NCBI GenBank assembly: GCA_002424605.1
Contig: DIKQ01000005.1
Coordinates: 310,001-374,000, forward strand
Reading direction: 5' to 3'
DNA length: 64,000 nt
Origin: Cloacimonetes bacterium UBA5614
GTDB taxonomy: Bacteria > Cloacimonadota > Cloacimonadia > Cloacimonadales > Cloacimonadaceae
Shown here: one piece after another, positions 34,110-42,869 of the stretch
Layout of the letters: the number at the start of each line of letters is the position of its first letter
How positions within the stretch are numbered: the first letter of the stretch is position 1
Program-made: the position numbers and the translations under genes
Notes under the pieces: model-generated
Database searches by the model: none
What the model was told of the DNA's origin: nothing
The model's input: only the letters and a program-made list of their open reading frames with translations

Positions 34110-35762
34110 ATGAAAAAGACTATTAGAGCATCTGAACTATTTATAGCGATTCTATTGTGTTTTGTACTATCCATAAAACTATATGGACAACAAGCTTTTC
34201 AAGAGATTTCCAGAATTACACTGCAGCAGAACCAGTTCTTTATTTCGGATATTTATGCCGACGGAGATATAAATGGTGATGGCAGACCGGATTTGATTTA
34301 TGCTGTTGCAACAAATAATACTAGTGTCCCATATAATGCTCAGATATATATTTTCCATGATATTCCAGACAGTAACTCAATCCCTGACCAAGTACTCATA
34401 TCACCAGTCGCGTATACTACATGGTATGGATTTTCCATATCATATTCATGTGATTTGAATGGTGATGGTTATGATGACCTGGTAGTGGGAGCAGAGAATT
34501 ATGGTGGAATAGATGGATGGGGAGCAGTTTTCATTTATTACGGTGGAGTAAGTTTATCTCCTAATCCTGATGTGACTTTAGAGGGTATAAATTATGATAA
34601 TTTCGACCCTTTCTGGCTGCATTTCGGGCAAAAGGTAATAACTGACTGCGACCTGAATGGTGATGGCTATGCTGACCTTATAGTATATGGCGACGGTCCG
34701 CAGGATTATTGGTTCGGACATGTCTGGGCATTTTTTGGAGGACAGCAGTTCAACACTAACTGCGCCTTTAATAAAAGAGGCACTTCCTGGTACGAAGACT
34801 TTGGAGGAAGACTTGATACTGGTGATATCAACGGAGACGGGTGCGATGATATTGTACTTACCAGACGTACAAATATTATAGATGAAACACACTCTGACAT
34901 TACATTGGAGATTTATACAGGAGGCATTTCATTTAGCACATCACCGTCTTGGTCAAAAACAATCAGCACAAATGGTGAAGGATACATTTGGCAGTTACTT
35001 TCTAATGGTGACCTTAATGGGGATGGGTATGATGACATTATGTATGTGGATGATGTATATAATTCCAATGAGGACTCATTAATGGTTTTTTATGGAAACA
35101 GTGATCTTGACTCTCTTCAGATTCAGGTATATAGTTTTAACGATGCTTCCAATAGAACGCTGTTGTTTTTCTGTAATGCAGATAACGATATTTACTCAGA
35201 TTTCACTGTGATATCTACTTCACTTGAGTCAGGTGAACCCCAAACAGGTTGTTTTCTGCTTTATAAACAAAACAGTGCCAGCCTTGACCTAAATTATGAT
35301 TTGTATTATTCGGGAGAAACTGTCTTCAGTGGATATGGAAGAGGATATTTTCTGGGAGATATAAACCAAGACGGGTATCCTGAGTTCTTCATAAGAAAAA
35401 ACGACTATTCAGTAAATCATGTTCTCAATTACGCGACTATTCTTACTGAGTATTATGTTGGCAACAATGATGATGTATTACCAATTCCAGTTTCAAAGGT
35501 ACAATGCTACCCCAATCCTTTTAATCCTAATACTACTATAAGGTTTGGACTTCTGGAAGACTCTAATGTAAAACTAAACATCTATAACATCAAAGGTCAA
35601 TTAATTAAGCAACTGGTTAGAGAAGAAATGAAAAAAGGATATCATAATATTGTTTGGAACGGTAAAGATCAAAATGGGAACCAGGCTTCCTCTGGTGTAT
35701 ATATCTATAGAATATCAACAGGTGGGACGAGTATATCAAACAAAATGATAATGCTAAAATAA
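34110..35762 (+). CDS. Secreted FG-GAP repeat protein with sorting domain, AT-rich
   Basis: 550 residues from the ATG at 34110 (GGGAGTG upstream), opening with a signal-like segment (LFIAILLCFVLSIKLYG). At least five Asp-rich FG-GAP units are visible: DINGDGRPD, DLNGDGYDD, DLNGDGYAD, DINGDGCDD and DINQDGYPE, suggesting a calcium-binding integrin-like propeller. The C-terminus is a textbook sorting domain: CYPNPFNPNTTIRFGL, YNIKGQLIKQLV, SSGVYIYRISTG. Base composition is clearly more AT-rich than the flanking genes, with many ATA/TTA/AAT codons, which suggests horizontal acquisition. No enzyme motif was found; adhesion or matrix binding is possible. Confidence 0.85.
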   Translation: MKKTIRASELFIAILLCFVLSIKLYGQQAFQEISRITLQQNQFFISDIYADGDINGDGRPDLIYAVATNNTSVPYNAQIYIFHDIPDSNSIPDQVLISPVAYTTWYGFSISYSCDLNGDGYDDLVVGAENYGGIDGWGAVFIYYGGVSLSPNPDVTLEGINYDNFDPFWLHFGQKVITDCDLNGDGYADLIVYGDGPQDYWFGHVWAFFGGQQFNTNCAFNKRGTSWYEDFGGRLDTGDINGDGCDDIVLTRRTNIIDETHSDITLEIYTGGISFSTSPSWSKTISTNGEGYIWQLLSNGDLNGDGYDDIMYVDDVYNSNEDSLMVFYGNSDLDSLQIQVYSFNDASNRTLLFFCNADNDIYSDFTVISTSLESGEPQTGCFLLYKQNSASLDLNYDLYYSGETVFSGYGRGYFLGDINQDGYPEFFIRKNDYSVNHVLNYATILTEYYVGNNDDVLPIPVSKVQCYPNPFNPNTTIRFGLLEDSNVKLNIYNIKGQLIKQLVREEMKKGYHNIVWNGKDQNGNQASSGVYIYRISTGGTSISNKMIMLK

Positions 35763-35779
35763 TGTAATACACACTAAAA

Positions 35780-35806
35780 AAAGGGCAGGTTAGTGACCTG
35801 CCCTTT
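35780..35806 (+). terminator. Intrinsic terminator of the FG-GAP gene
   Basis: AAAGGGCAGGT (35780-35790) and ACCTGCCCTTT (35796-35806) form a perfect 11-bp stem with a 5-base loop; the sequence after it is T-rich. Confidence 0.9.
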
Positions 35807-36084
35807 ATGTTTATGCTTTATTGTAATAGCTTTACAAGCTGTTGTATGACCGTTTCCCCGAAACGGGTGTAACGTATGCAGTTTAGAAAACTTCCTTTAC
35901 AACAGGATAAAATCCTATGTTACAAAGATCACCCTTTTAATACGTTCTTCGACAAGCTCAGAATGACTTTCGGGATGGCAAGCTCCTGCTTGCCATTTGT
36001 TAAGCAGGAGCTTAACAACCCGGGTCCCCCGTCAAATCGCCCAAAAGGATAAGCCCCATTGGAAACACGATGCAAGGGACGACA
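35807..36084. other. Noncoding region with several hairpins
   Basis: It holds CCGTTTC/GAAACGG (35850-35866), GGCAAG/CTTGCC (35977-35994), and AAGCTCCTGCTT (35980-35991) complementary to AAGCAGGAGCTT (36002-36013), so alternative hairpins can form. No coding potential was seen. It lies between the FG-GAP gene and the convergent CoA-transferase genes. Confidence 0.6.
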
Positions 36085-36732
36085 CTAAAACGTGCCGACT
36101 TTATCGGGGATAATCAGTTCCGCTTCTGTTGCTTTGACCACTTCTTCCACAGTGAGGCCTTCGGCGATTTCCTTCAGTAAAAGCCCTTGCGGGGTTACTT
36201 CCATGACTGCCATATCGGTGACGATGAGAGACACCTTGCCTTTGGCGGTGAGTGGCAGGGTGCACTGCTTCAATATCTTGGAATTGCCGAATTTGTCACA
36301 ATGCTCGGTGGCGACAATCACTTTCCTGGCGCCTGTCACCAAATCCATGGCACCGCCCATGCCGGGAATCAGCTTGCCGGGAATCATCCAGTTGGCAAGA
36401 TTGCCCTGCTGGTCTGCCTGCAAAGCGCCGAGGACTGTCATGTCCAGATGGCCGCCCCGGATGATGGCAAAACTGGTGGCGCTGTCAAAATAGGCAGCAC
36501 CGGGAAGCTCTGTCACAAAGCCGCCGCCGGCATTTATCATATCGGGGTCTTCACTGCCTTGTTCAGGCATTGGCCCCACTCCCAGCATACCGTTTTCAGA
36601 TTGGAAAATCACATGCACACCAGGCGGAATGTGGTTTGCCACTTCGGTGGGCAGTCCGATGCCCAGGTTTACAAAATCACCGTCCTTGAGTTCCAGGGCG
36701 ATTCTCCTGCCTATCATAGCGCGTTTATCCAT
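36085..36732 (-). CDS. 3-oxoacid CoA-transferase, subunit B
   Basis: 215 residues. Beta subunit of a family I CoA-transferase that moves CoA between an acyl-CoA and a free acid (acetoacetate, butyrate or propionate type). It has the family start GRRIALELKDGDFVNLGIGLPTEVAN and the catalytic Glu in FQSENGMLGVGP, then NAGGGFVTELPGA and GAMDLVTGA. Its ATG begins 1 bp after the stop of subunit A, so translation is coupled. Substrate specificity cannot be read from sequence alone. In an amino acid-fermenting anaerobe it would recover acyl-CoA energy. Confidence 0.93.
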   Translation of the reverse strand: MDKRAMIGRRIALELKDGDFVNLGIGLPTEVANHIPPGVHVIFQSENGMLGVGPMPEQGSEDPDMINAGGGFVTELPGAAYFDSATSFAIIRGGHLDMTVLGALQADQQGNLANWMIPGKLIPGMGGAMDLVTGARKVIVATEHCDKFGNSKILKQCTLPLTAKGKVSLIVTDMAVMEVTPQGLLLKEIAEGLTVEEVVKATEAELIIPDKVGTF

Positions 36733-36733
36733 C

Positions 36734-37387
36734 TCACTCCCCCTTTAGGACCAGGTAGTCCACGAAGATGCCCGGCGTGGCAATCGCTTCCGGGTCCAGC
36801 TCGCCGACTTCCACAATCTCATCCACTTCCGCAATGGTGATTTTACCTGCCATCGCCATGATGGGATTGCTGTTGCGGGCTGTCTTGCGATAGACCAGGT
36901 TGCCCATCTTGTCCGCTTTCCATGCCTTGACAAGGGCAAAGTCGCCATGAATGGCTTTTTCCAGGATAAAGGGCTTGCCGTCCACCTGAATGATGTCCTT
37001 GCCTTCTTCCACAATGGTTCCCAGTCCGGTGGGGGTCAGGATGCCTCCCAGTCCGGCTCCGGCAGCGCGCACTCTCTCCATCAGGGTTCCCTGCGGTACC
37101 AGTTCCACGCTCAATTCTCCGGATTTATACTGCTCCTGGGTCTGCTTGTTTGTTCCCATATGCGATATCTGGCAGGACTTAATCTGGCGGTTTACCACCA
37201 GTTTGCCGGTTCCCCTGTTTTCCCAATCTGTGGCAATGACCACCATATGCAGGTCTTTGGTGTTTTCTGTCACCAGAGCGTCTATCAGGCACTCCGGAGC
37301 GCCCACAGCCAAAAAACCGCTGATGAGGATGCTATCGCCGGGTTTTATCAGTTTAACTGCCTCTGCGGCAGATATAATCTCTACCAT
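36734..37387 (-). CDS. 3-oxoacid CoA-transferase, subunit A
   Basis: 217 residues. Alpha subunit partner of the following gene. Family motifs: GDSILISGFLAVGAPECLIDAL near the N-terminus, the oxyanion-type loop GTLMERVRAAGAGLGG followed by TPTGLGT, and DFALVKAWKADKMGNLVYRK. Both subunits are of normal length, so the heteromeric enzyme should be functional. It starts 4 bp after the pepA stop, placing it in the same transcript as the aminopeptidase and consistent with peptide and amino acid catabolism. Confidence 0.93.
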   Translation of the reverse strand: MVEIISAAEAVKLIKPGDSILISGFLAVGAPECLIDALVTENTKDLHMVVIATDWENRGTGKLVVNRQIKSCQISHMGTNKQTQEQYKSGELSVELVPQGTLMERVRAAGAGLGGILTPTGLGTIVEEGKDIIQVDGKPFILEKAIHGDFALVKAWKADKMGNLVYRKTARNSNPIMAMAGKITIAEVDEIVEVGELDPEAIATPGIFVDYLVLKGE

Positions 37388-37391
37388 AAAC

Positions 37392-38873
37392 CTACTCCAT
37401 GTTTTTCAGCAGGGTTGTGAGCAGACGCACTCCGACGCCGGTACCGCCGTTGCTGTAGTACCCGGATTCCTTTTCCTTACTGGAAGTGCCGGCGATGTCT
37501 ATATGCAGCCAGGGCAGTTCCTGGACAAATTCCTGGATAAAGAGACCTGCCGTGATAGCACCGCCCCAGGGACCACCGATGTTCTTGAGGTCGGCAATGT
37601 CGCTCTTCAGCAGTTCTTTATAGCCCTCATAGGCAGGAAGCTGCCAGACCATCTCTCCGCTGGTTTCCGCCGCTTTTTCCAGTTCAGCATACCATTCCTG
37701 GTCATTGGTTACCACGGCTGAAATGCTGGTTCCCAGGGCGCCGACGGCTGCCCCGGTCAGAGTGGCGATATCGATTACCTTTACCACGTGCTCGCGCTCG
37801 ATGGCATAGTGGATGGCGTCTATCAGGGTAAGGCGTCCCTCGGCGTCAGTATTGAGCACTTCAATGGTCTTGCCGGACATGGAACGCACTATATCGCCGG
37901 CACGGTATGCCTCGCCCGAAATCATGTTTTCACAGGCAGCAATGATGGCTGTGACGTTAATCTTCAGCTTCAGGTTGGCAATTGCCGCCATGACGCCGAT
38001 AACTGCAGCTGCGCCTGCCATATCTGTCTTCATGTTTACCATGCCCTGAGGGGTCTTGATGCAGTAACCGCCGCTGTCATAGGTGAGTCCTTTGCCGATG
38101 AGGCCTATCGTGTTGTGCTTGACGTCAGGATTGCCCTGATAGCGCATGATAATCAGGCGGGGTTCGTGCTTTGAGCCCTTGGCGACTGCCAGGAAGGCTT
38201 CCATCTTGATACGGCGAAGCTTGTCCATATTGAATATCTCAATGGAGAAGCCATAGTCCAGAGCCGCTTTCTTGGCTGCTTCAGCCAAAGTGTCAGGATA
38301 AATCGCATTGGCGGGTTCGTTGACCAGATCTCTTGCCAGTTTGGTGGTTTCCGCCAGGATTCTGCCTTCCAGGATACCTTTATTAAGATTGCGGGTATTC
38401 TTGGAATCCTGCACAAAATGCAGGGCATCCGGGGCTTCGTATTTTGATTCGGACTGGTATTTCTCAAATCTGTAGGTGGTCAGCAGAGCGGCCTCAGCCA
38501 GCACTTGCCCCATCAGGGCATCGGTTAGCTCAAATTCGGAGCCGGCAATCATATAAATCTGCTTGGATTTCAGGCGGATAGCCTGACGCACGATGTCGGC
38601 GATTATCTTGCGGACCTTATCAGGAGTGAGGTGCTCCGGATTGTTCATGCCGGCAAAGATAATCCGGCAATACTGGTTTTTGTGCATATAATGAAAAGTG
38701 TGCATCTCTCCGGCTTTGAATGTGACATTCTCGGCTTCGGCAAAACGGACTACGGATTCATACATGTGGCTGCTGAGCCAATCCTCAAATACATCAAGCG
38801 CGCCTTCTTCTTTCTGGCACAGGACAAGTGTGTCGATAACTTCAGGTAACTTACGGACAACGTCAACTTTCAT
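37392..38873 (-). CDS. pepA: Leucyl aminopeptidase (M17)
   Basis: 493 residues, normal for the family. A hexameric, two-metal exopeptidase that removes N-terminal residues from peptides in the cytoplasm. The catalytic domain is intact: GLIGKGLTYDSGGYCIK, with Lys and Asp ligands, NMKTDMAGAAAV, and the signature NTDAEGRLTLIDA. The N-terminal domain is more divergent. It is followed by CoA-transferase genes on the same strand, which suggests a peptide-to-acid fermentation operon. Confidence 0.93.
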   Translation of the reverse strand: MKVDVVRKLPEVIDTLVLCQKEEGALDVFEDWLSSHMYESVVRFAEAENVTFKAGEMHTFHYMHKNQYCRIIFAGMNNPEHLTPDKVRKIIADIVRQAIRLKSKQIYMIAGSEFELTDALMGQVLAEAALLTTYRFEKYQSESKYEAPDALHFVQDSKNTRNLNKGILEGRILAETTKLARDLVNEPANAIYPDTLAEAAKKAALDYGFSIEIFNMDKLRRIKMEAFLAVAKGSKHEPRLIIMRYQGNPDVKHNTIGLIGKGLTYDSGGYCIKTPQGMVNMKTDMAGAAAVIGVMAAIANLKLKINVTAIIAACENMISGEAYRAGDIVRSMSGKTIEVLNTDAEGRLTLIDAIHYAIEREHVVKVIDIATLTGAAVGALGTSISAVVTNDQEWYAELEKAAETSGEMVWQLPAYEGYKELLKSDIADLKNIGGPWGGAITAGLFIQEFVQELPWLHIDIAGTSSKEKESGYYSNGGTGVGVRLLTTLLKNME

Positions 38874-38906
38874 AGTTATCCCCTTTCTTTTTATTTTATG
38901 TTTTGC

Positions 38907-41900
38907 TTAAAAATCTTCTGTCAGACTCAGGTAAAAGGTGGGTTTGGAGATAGACACAAAGTCCGTCTGCCAGGCAAAATCCAGCTTGAGTACCGCAAAG
39001 CCGATATTCATGCGCGGACCGTAGCCAAAGCCGAACTTGATGTCTTTCAGCTTGCCGTTGCTGCTGCCCTGGAAATCAGCATTGTCGTTCCAGACCGAAC
39101 CGGCATCGGCAAAGATGCTTCCCCGGATGGAACTCAGTACCAAAGGCAACGGAAACGCCATGGCAAGGTAGTCCATGAAGGGAAAACGGAGTTCGGCAGA
39201 GGTCAGGGCAATCTTTTCACCTTCCGTTTCTTCTTCATATCCCCTGATACCATAATATCCTTCCAGGCTAAAGGTCTGCGGCATTTTACCACCGCTGGCG
39301 CCTGCCACCATTCTCAGAGCCAGGGAGTATCTTTTGCTGAACAGGGTGTATGACCTCAAATCCATATAGGCTGTATGGTAATCGTTCTTGTGCAGGGCAA
39401 AACTCTTGCGCAGTGTGATAAATGCCCGCAATCCCAGCAACGGACCCGTCGGACCATACAGGGAGTTATCATGTACCAGGGTAACTGCCGGAGCGTATAT
39501 ATAATCCTTTTTTGCCTTGTATTCTTTTCCGTTAAATCCGGTAAAGCTGTCGTTCTGCCAATATCCTTCCAACTGGTTTGGATGCCATACCCATGTATCA
39601 ATGTGGTATTCCCAGTTGTACACCTGGTTTTCAAAATCCAGCCTCAAAAACCGGTTCAAGGGATAACGCGTAAGCAGATAAAGACCTGTTTGCCTTTCCC
39701 TGTAACGGAAAAAATCATCCGTTCCGGGTTTGATAAACCTGTAAACCACCTCGTCAATGAGGTTGTATACTCCTATCCCATAGTCCACCCTGTGAGGTAA
39801 ATAGAGATAAGACAGGAAAATATTGGAGTCCTTTATCTTGCCGGCAATGCCCAGGCTGATGCCCACTGCGTGATTTCCCATCATGTCGCTCAGACCAAGG
39901 TCCAGGCTTCCGATAGTTCCCACGGCAGGCGAATAGGCAAAGCCACCCCAGAGCCGGTCCAGCTTTAATCTGACTTTGTAGGGTCTGATAGATGGGATTA
40001 CCGAAACGGAATCAGGTCTGTTATCCCAGGAGTAGTCTGCTTTTAACAGCAGAGAATCCGGTTCGGGCCTGTATCCGTACATTTCCGTACCCGGATTGTA
40101 GTTAACAGGATACCAGTTTGGTGAGGGTTTTCTCAGCTTCCTCCTGCCATAAAAATCCAACCGGGACAAATCAATGCTGCTGAACAAATCATCGCCGGAT
40201 TCCACCTTTTGAGGGCTCTGATACTCCTCAAACTGCAAATCCAGCATAGGTTCCGTCTTCAGGTAGATATCCCAGCCGTTGTCGTAAAAGCAGGAAAAAA
40301 CCAAATAACGGTCATTAGGATTAAAATCAAAGCTGTAAACACCGCTAAGTGTTTTCGTGACTACAGCTCTTTGGCCGGATTCCAGGTCGATAACTTCCAG
40401 ATTGGGAATGCTGTCCCGTTCGGAGATAAAAACAATCCTGGCACCTGCGCTATCCCAGGCGGGGTGATAGCAATTGAAGCTGTCAAAAGTAACCTGTGAA
40501 AGAGTATTATCCTGCAAATGCAATGTATAGATATCTGAATGCAGTCCTGTGAAGAATCCCTTGCGGAAATCCTCCTCCAAAGAATTGCGTTTGGATGCAA
40601 AGGCAATGGCGCTGCCATCGGGAGAAAAACGGGGTTGAGCGTCAAAATAGCTGTCGTTGGTAAGTTGAAGCAGTTCTTTGGTGCGGAAATTATAACGGAA
40701 CAGGTCAGACTGCATATCCTTCTGCCCGGAAACAACGCAGCTTTCACCATCCGGCGAGATATCCAGCTCATAAATCACTGGAATCTGCGGAATGCTGATT
40801 TGTTCTATGACTTCAGCTTTGTCAAAATCGGCAAGGCAGATTTTATCCCCAAAAGAGGTTTTGGCAACAAAAGCAAAGCGTTTGCCATCCGGAAACCAGG
40901 CAAGGGTGGAGCGCAGGTAGTGAAACTCTTCCATGCTGCCGGTGGTTTCACCCGTTATCAGCTTGCGGTTGGGAGAATAATCAAAGATACTGCCTGTCCA
41001 TACACTGAATCTGGCATTGCGGTTGGAAAAAAACACATACCTGAGACCATCCGGAGAAAAGCGGGGAGCCAGGTTAAAATATGAGCCGTCCTCGCTGTGG
41101 TTGGTTTTGCGCTCGCTGTATTCCGTGGGGATTGTATGGCTTTGGATAAAGGGATAATAATCCCTTTTCAACTGATTACGCCAGCGGGATTCCAAATCCT
41201 TGAACTTGAGCCCGAATACTTTCTGCGATGCCTTGTCCGTGTCATTCACAGCCCTGAGCGTATAAAAGAAATCCATTACTTTCTTGCGCCCATAGATGTT
41301 GCTCAGGTAAACCAGAAAAGCTTCTCCCAGCCGGTAAGCGCTATATCCGTAGGACTCGCTGAGGGAACGCAGTTTGTCGTTCAGGACCAGATCCAGGATA
41401 AAGGCATTGTTGTTTACATCAGTGCCCCCAACCGACTGGAACTCCGGCAACCCTTCCGAAAACCAGAAGGGAATATTCCTGCTCAAAATGGAAAAGAAAG
41501 ATCCTGCTCCGCTCTCGTCAAGAGCGTTTACATAAGCATGGGTAAGTTCGTGGGTAAGGATTTGCTCCAGCTTGGCATAATCTCCGTCAAATGGAATCAC
41601 CACCCGGTTATGCAGGCTTTCCGTGAAGCCGCCAACTCCTTCAGACAGGAGCGGATAGATGATATTGGTTGTTTGGAATTCCGTCTGGGAGCCGTAAAAG
41701 ATGATGGGAATCCGGCTGGTTGCGGGGAACTGGAAGTCCTGCTTGAGATAATAATAGGTGTCCTCTGCCATCAGGGCTGCCAGCCTGCCGAAATTGTCAT
41801 AACCGGCGGGGAAAAAGATATCGAAATGCATGGTCTCAATCTGGGACCAGCGCGTATATGTGGAATTAACCTTGTTTTGCCCGAAGTAATATGCGCTCAG

Positions 41901-41957
41901 TCCGCTGCATACCAGCAACAGAATCAATCCGGCAATCCAGGGTTTCAGACTCTTCAC
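38907..41957 (-). CDS. Peptidase MA-like zinc protease fused to a TolB-like propeller and an outer-membrane barrel
   Basis: 1016 residues from a GTG that directly follows the mlaD stop (TAG-GTG). Signal peptide at about 5-22. Residues 40-290 are a gluzincin-type domain with HELTH at 136-140 and a downstream FWFSEGLPEF whose Glu168 is a likely third zinc ligand. About 295-580 is a PD40/TolB-type propeller (RFSPDGLRYVFFSNRN, PRFSPDGSAIAFASKR). The C-terminal ~350 residues resemble an Omp85/surface-antigen barrel (EGYYGIRGYEEETEGE, FADAGSVWND) and end in Phe. This unusual one-chain design places a protease and a protein-binding propeller on an outer-membrane barrel. The orientation (periplasmic or external) and substrate are unknown. 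Confidence 0.8.
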   Translation of the reverse strand: MKSLKPWIAGLILLLVCSGLSAYYFGQNKVNSTYTRWSQIETMHFDIFFPAGYDNFGRLAALMAEDTYYYLKQDFQFPATSRIPIIFYGSQTEFQTTNIIYPLLSEGVGGFTESLHNRVVIPFDGDYAKLEQILTHELTHAYVNALDESGAGSFFSILSRNIPFWFSEGLPEFQSVGGTDVNNNAFILDLVLNDKLRSLSESYGYSAYRLGEAFLVYLSNIYGRKKVMDFFYTLRAVNDTDKASQKVFGLKFKDLESRWRNQLKRDYYPFIQSHTIPTEYSERKTNHSEDGSYFNLAPRFSPDGLRYVFFSNRNARFSVWTGSIFDYSPNRKLITGETTGSMEEFHYLRSTLAWFPDGKRFAFVAKTSFGDKICLADFDKAEVIEQISIPQIPVIYELDISPDGESCVVSGQKDMQSDLFRYNFRTKELLQLTNDSYFDAQPRFSPDGSAIAFASKRNSLEEDFRKGFFTGLHSDIYTLHLQDNTLSQVTFDSFNCYHPAWDSAGARIVFISERDSIPNLEVIDLESGQRAVVTKTLSGVYSFDFNPNDRYLVFSCFYDNGWDIYLKTEPMLDLQFEEYQSPQKVESGDDLFSSIDLSRLDFYGRRKLRKPSPNWYPVNYNPGTEMYGYRPEPDSLLLKADYSWDNRPDSVSVIPSIRPYKVRLKLDRLWGGFAYSPAVGTIGSLDLGLSDMMGNHAVGISLGIAGKIKDSNIFLSYLYLPHRVDYGIGVYNLIDEVVYRFIKPGTDDFFRYRERQTGLYLLTRYPLNRFLRLDFENQVYNWEYHIDTWVWHPNQLEGYWQNDSFTGFNGKEYKAKKDYIYAPAVTLVHDNSLYGPTGPLLGLRAFITLRKSFALHKNDYHTAYMDLRSYTLFSKRYSLALRMVAGASGGKMPQTFSLEGYYGIRGYEEETEGEKIALTSAELRFPFMDYLAMAFPLPLVLSSIRGSIFADAGSVWNDNADFQGSSNGKLKDIKFGFGYGPRMNIGFAVLKLDFAWQTDFVSISKPTFYLSLTEDF

Positions 41958-42860
41958 CTAAAAGACCCTTACCTTGAAATAGCGTCCCGGGTTCTTTTTC
42001 ACGTCGGTTAAGAGGGAATCCAGTTTCGCACTGGAGTTGAGCAGGTTTTTATAAAGCGTGTCATCGTTAATCAGGCTGGGCAAAGTACCTTTACCTTCCG
42101 ACATGTCTTTCAGGATTTCCTGCAGGGATGAGCTTGCCAGCCTCAGGCTGTCCATGGTGGCAGTGGTCTTAGCCAGCAAATCGGGGGTCATGTTTATCGT
42201 TTCGTCCAGCTTGGTTTTGTTCCTTGACAGCAGGTCGTTCAGATGCTCTGCTGATGATGATATCTGCTGAAGAGCATGGTTCAGGTTACCTCTGCTGTCA
42301 TCAATGGTGTCATTGACCTTGGTAAAGGTCTCTTTGGTTTCTTCGAAGGTATCTTTAATCTGGGCAAATACTCCATCCGGATTGTTTATCTCTTCAAACA
42401 GGGAATTTATCTGTTTCAAAGTGACGGACGCGTTGCTCATCAGAGCTGTCATGCCGTAAGAGTTATCACCATCCTGCACAGCATTCAGGTCTATCGGGTC
42501 ACCTTCATTTGAATTAATGATTTCCAGTTGTTTACCGCCCATGAGATTGCTGTCCTGGATTATGAACTTTGCCCCTTGCCGGATGGGGTATTTCAGCTTA
42601 AGCTGGGTATGCACCAGAACGCCATCCTGCAATTGTGATATCTTCCTGATGCGTCCGGCTTCCATCCCGTTTACTGTCACCTTATCACCGATTTCAATGC
42701 CCTGGGCGCTTTCAAACCTGATCATAATCTCTGTTTGGGTTTTGAGCTGCAAAGTGTTTTTGAGCCAGGCATAGCCCACTATCAGTATGATAATCGAGGC
42801 TAAAGTGATAATGCCCACTCTTAGTTCTACCTTGCGTTGGTCTTTGTAAAATTCAGACAT
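41958..42860 (-). CDS. MlaD/MCE domain protein
   Basis: 300 residues. One N-terminal membrane helix (VGIITLASIIILIVGYAWL) anchors it in the inner membrane. An MCE domain follows (FESAQGIEIGDKVTVNGMEAGRI, DSNLMGGKQLEII), then a long amphipathic helical region (about 150-290) like the helical tails of MlaD homologues that form hexameric lipid channels. MCE proteins carry phospholipids between membranes with an MlaFE ABC transporter; no mlaE or mlaF is visible on either side here. The next gene on the strand encodes an outer-membrane barrel fusion with no intergenic space, so the two are tightly coupled. Confidence 0.88.
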   Translation of the reverse strand: MSEFYKDQRKVELRVGIITLASIIILIVGYAWLKNTLQLKTQTEIMIRFESAQGIEIGDKVTVNGMEAGRIRKISQLQDGVLVHTQLKLKYPIRQGAKFIIQDSNLMGGKQLEIINSNEGDPIDLNAVQDGDNSYGMTALMSNASVTLKQINSLFEEINNPDGVFAQIKDTFEETKETFTKVNDTIDDSRGNLNHALQQISSSAEHLNDLLSRNKTKLDETINMTPDLLAKTTATMDSLRLASSSLQEILKDMSEGKGTLPSLINDDTLYKNLLNSSAKLDSLLTDVKKNPGRYFKVRVF

Positions 42861-42869
42861 AATGCTCCG

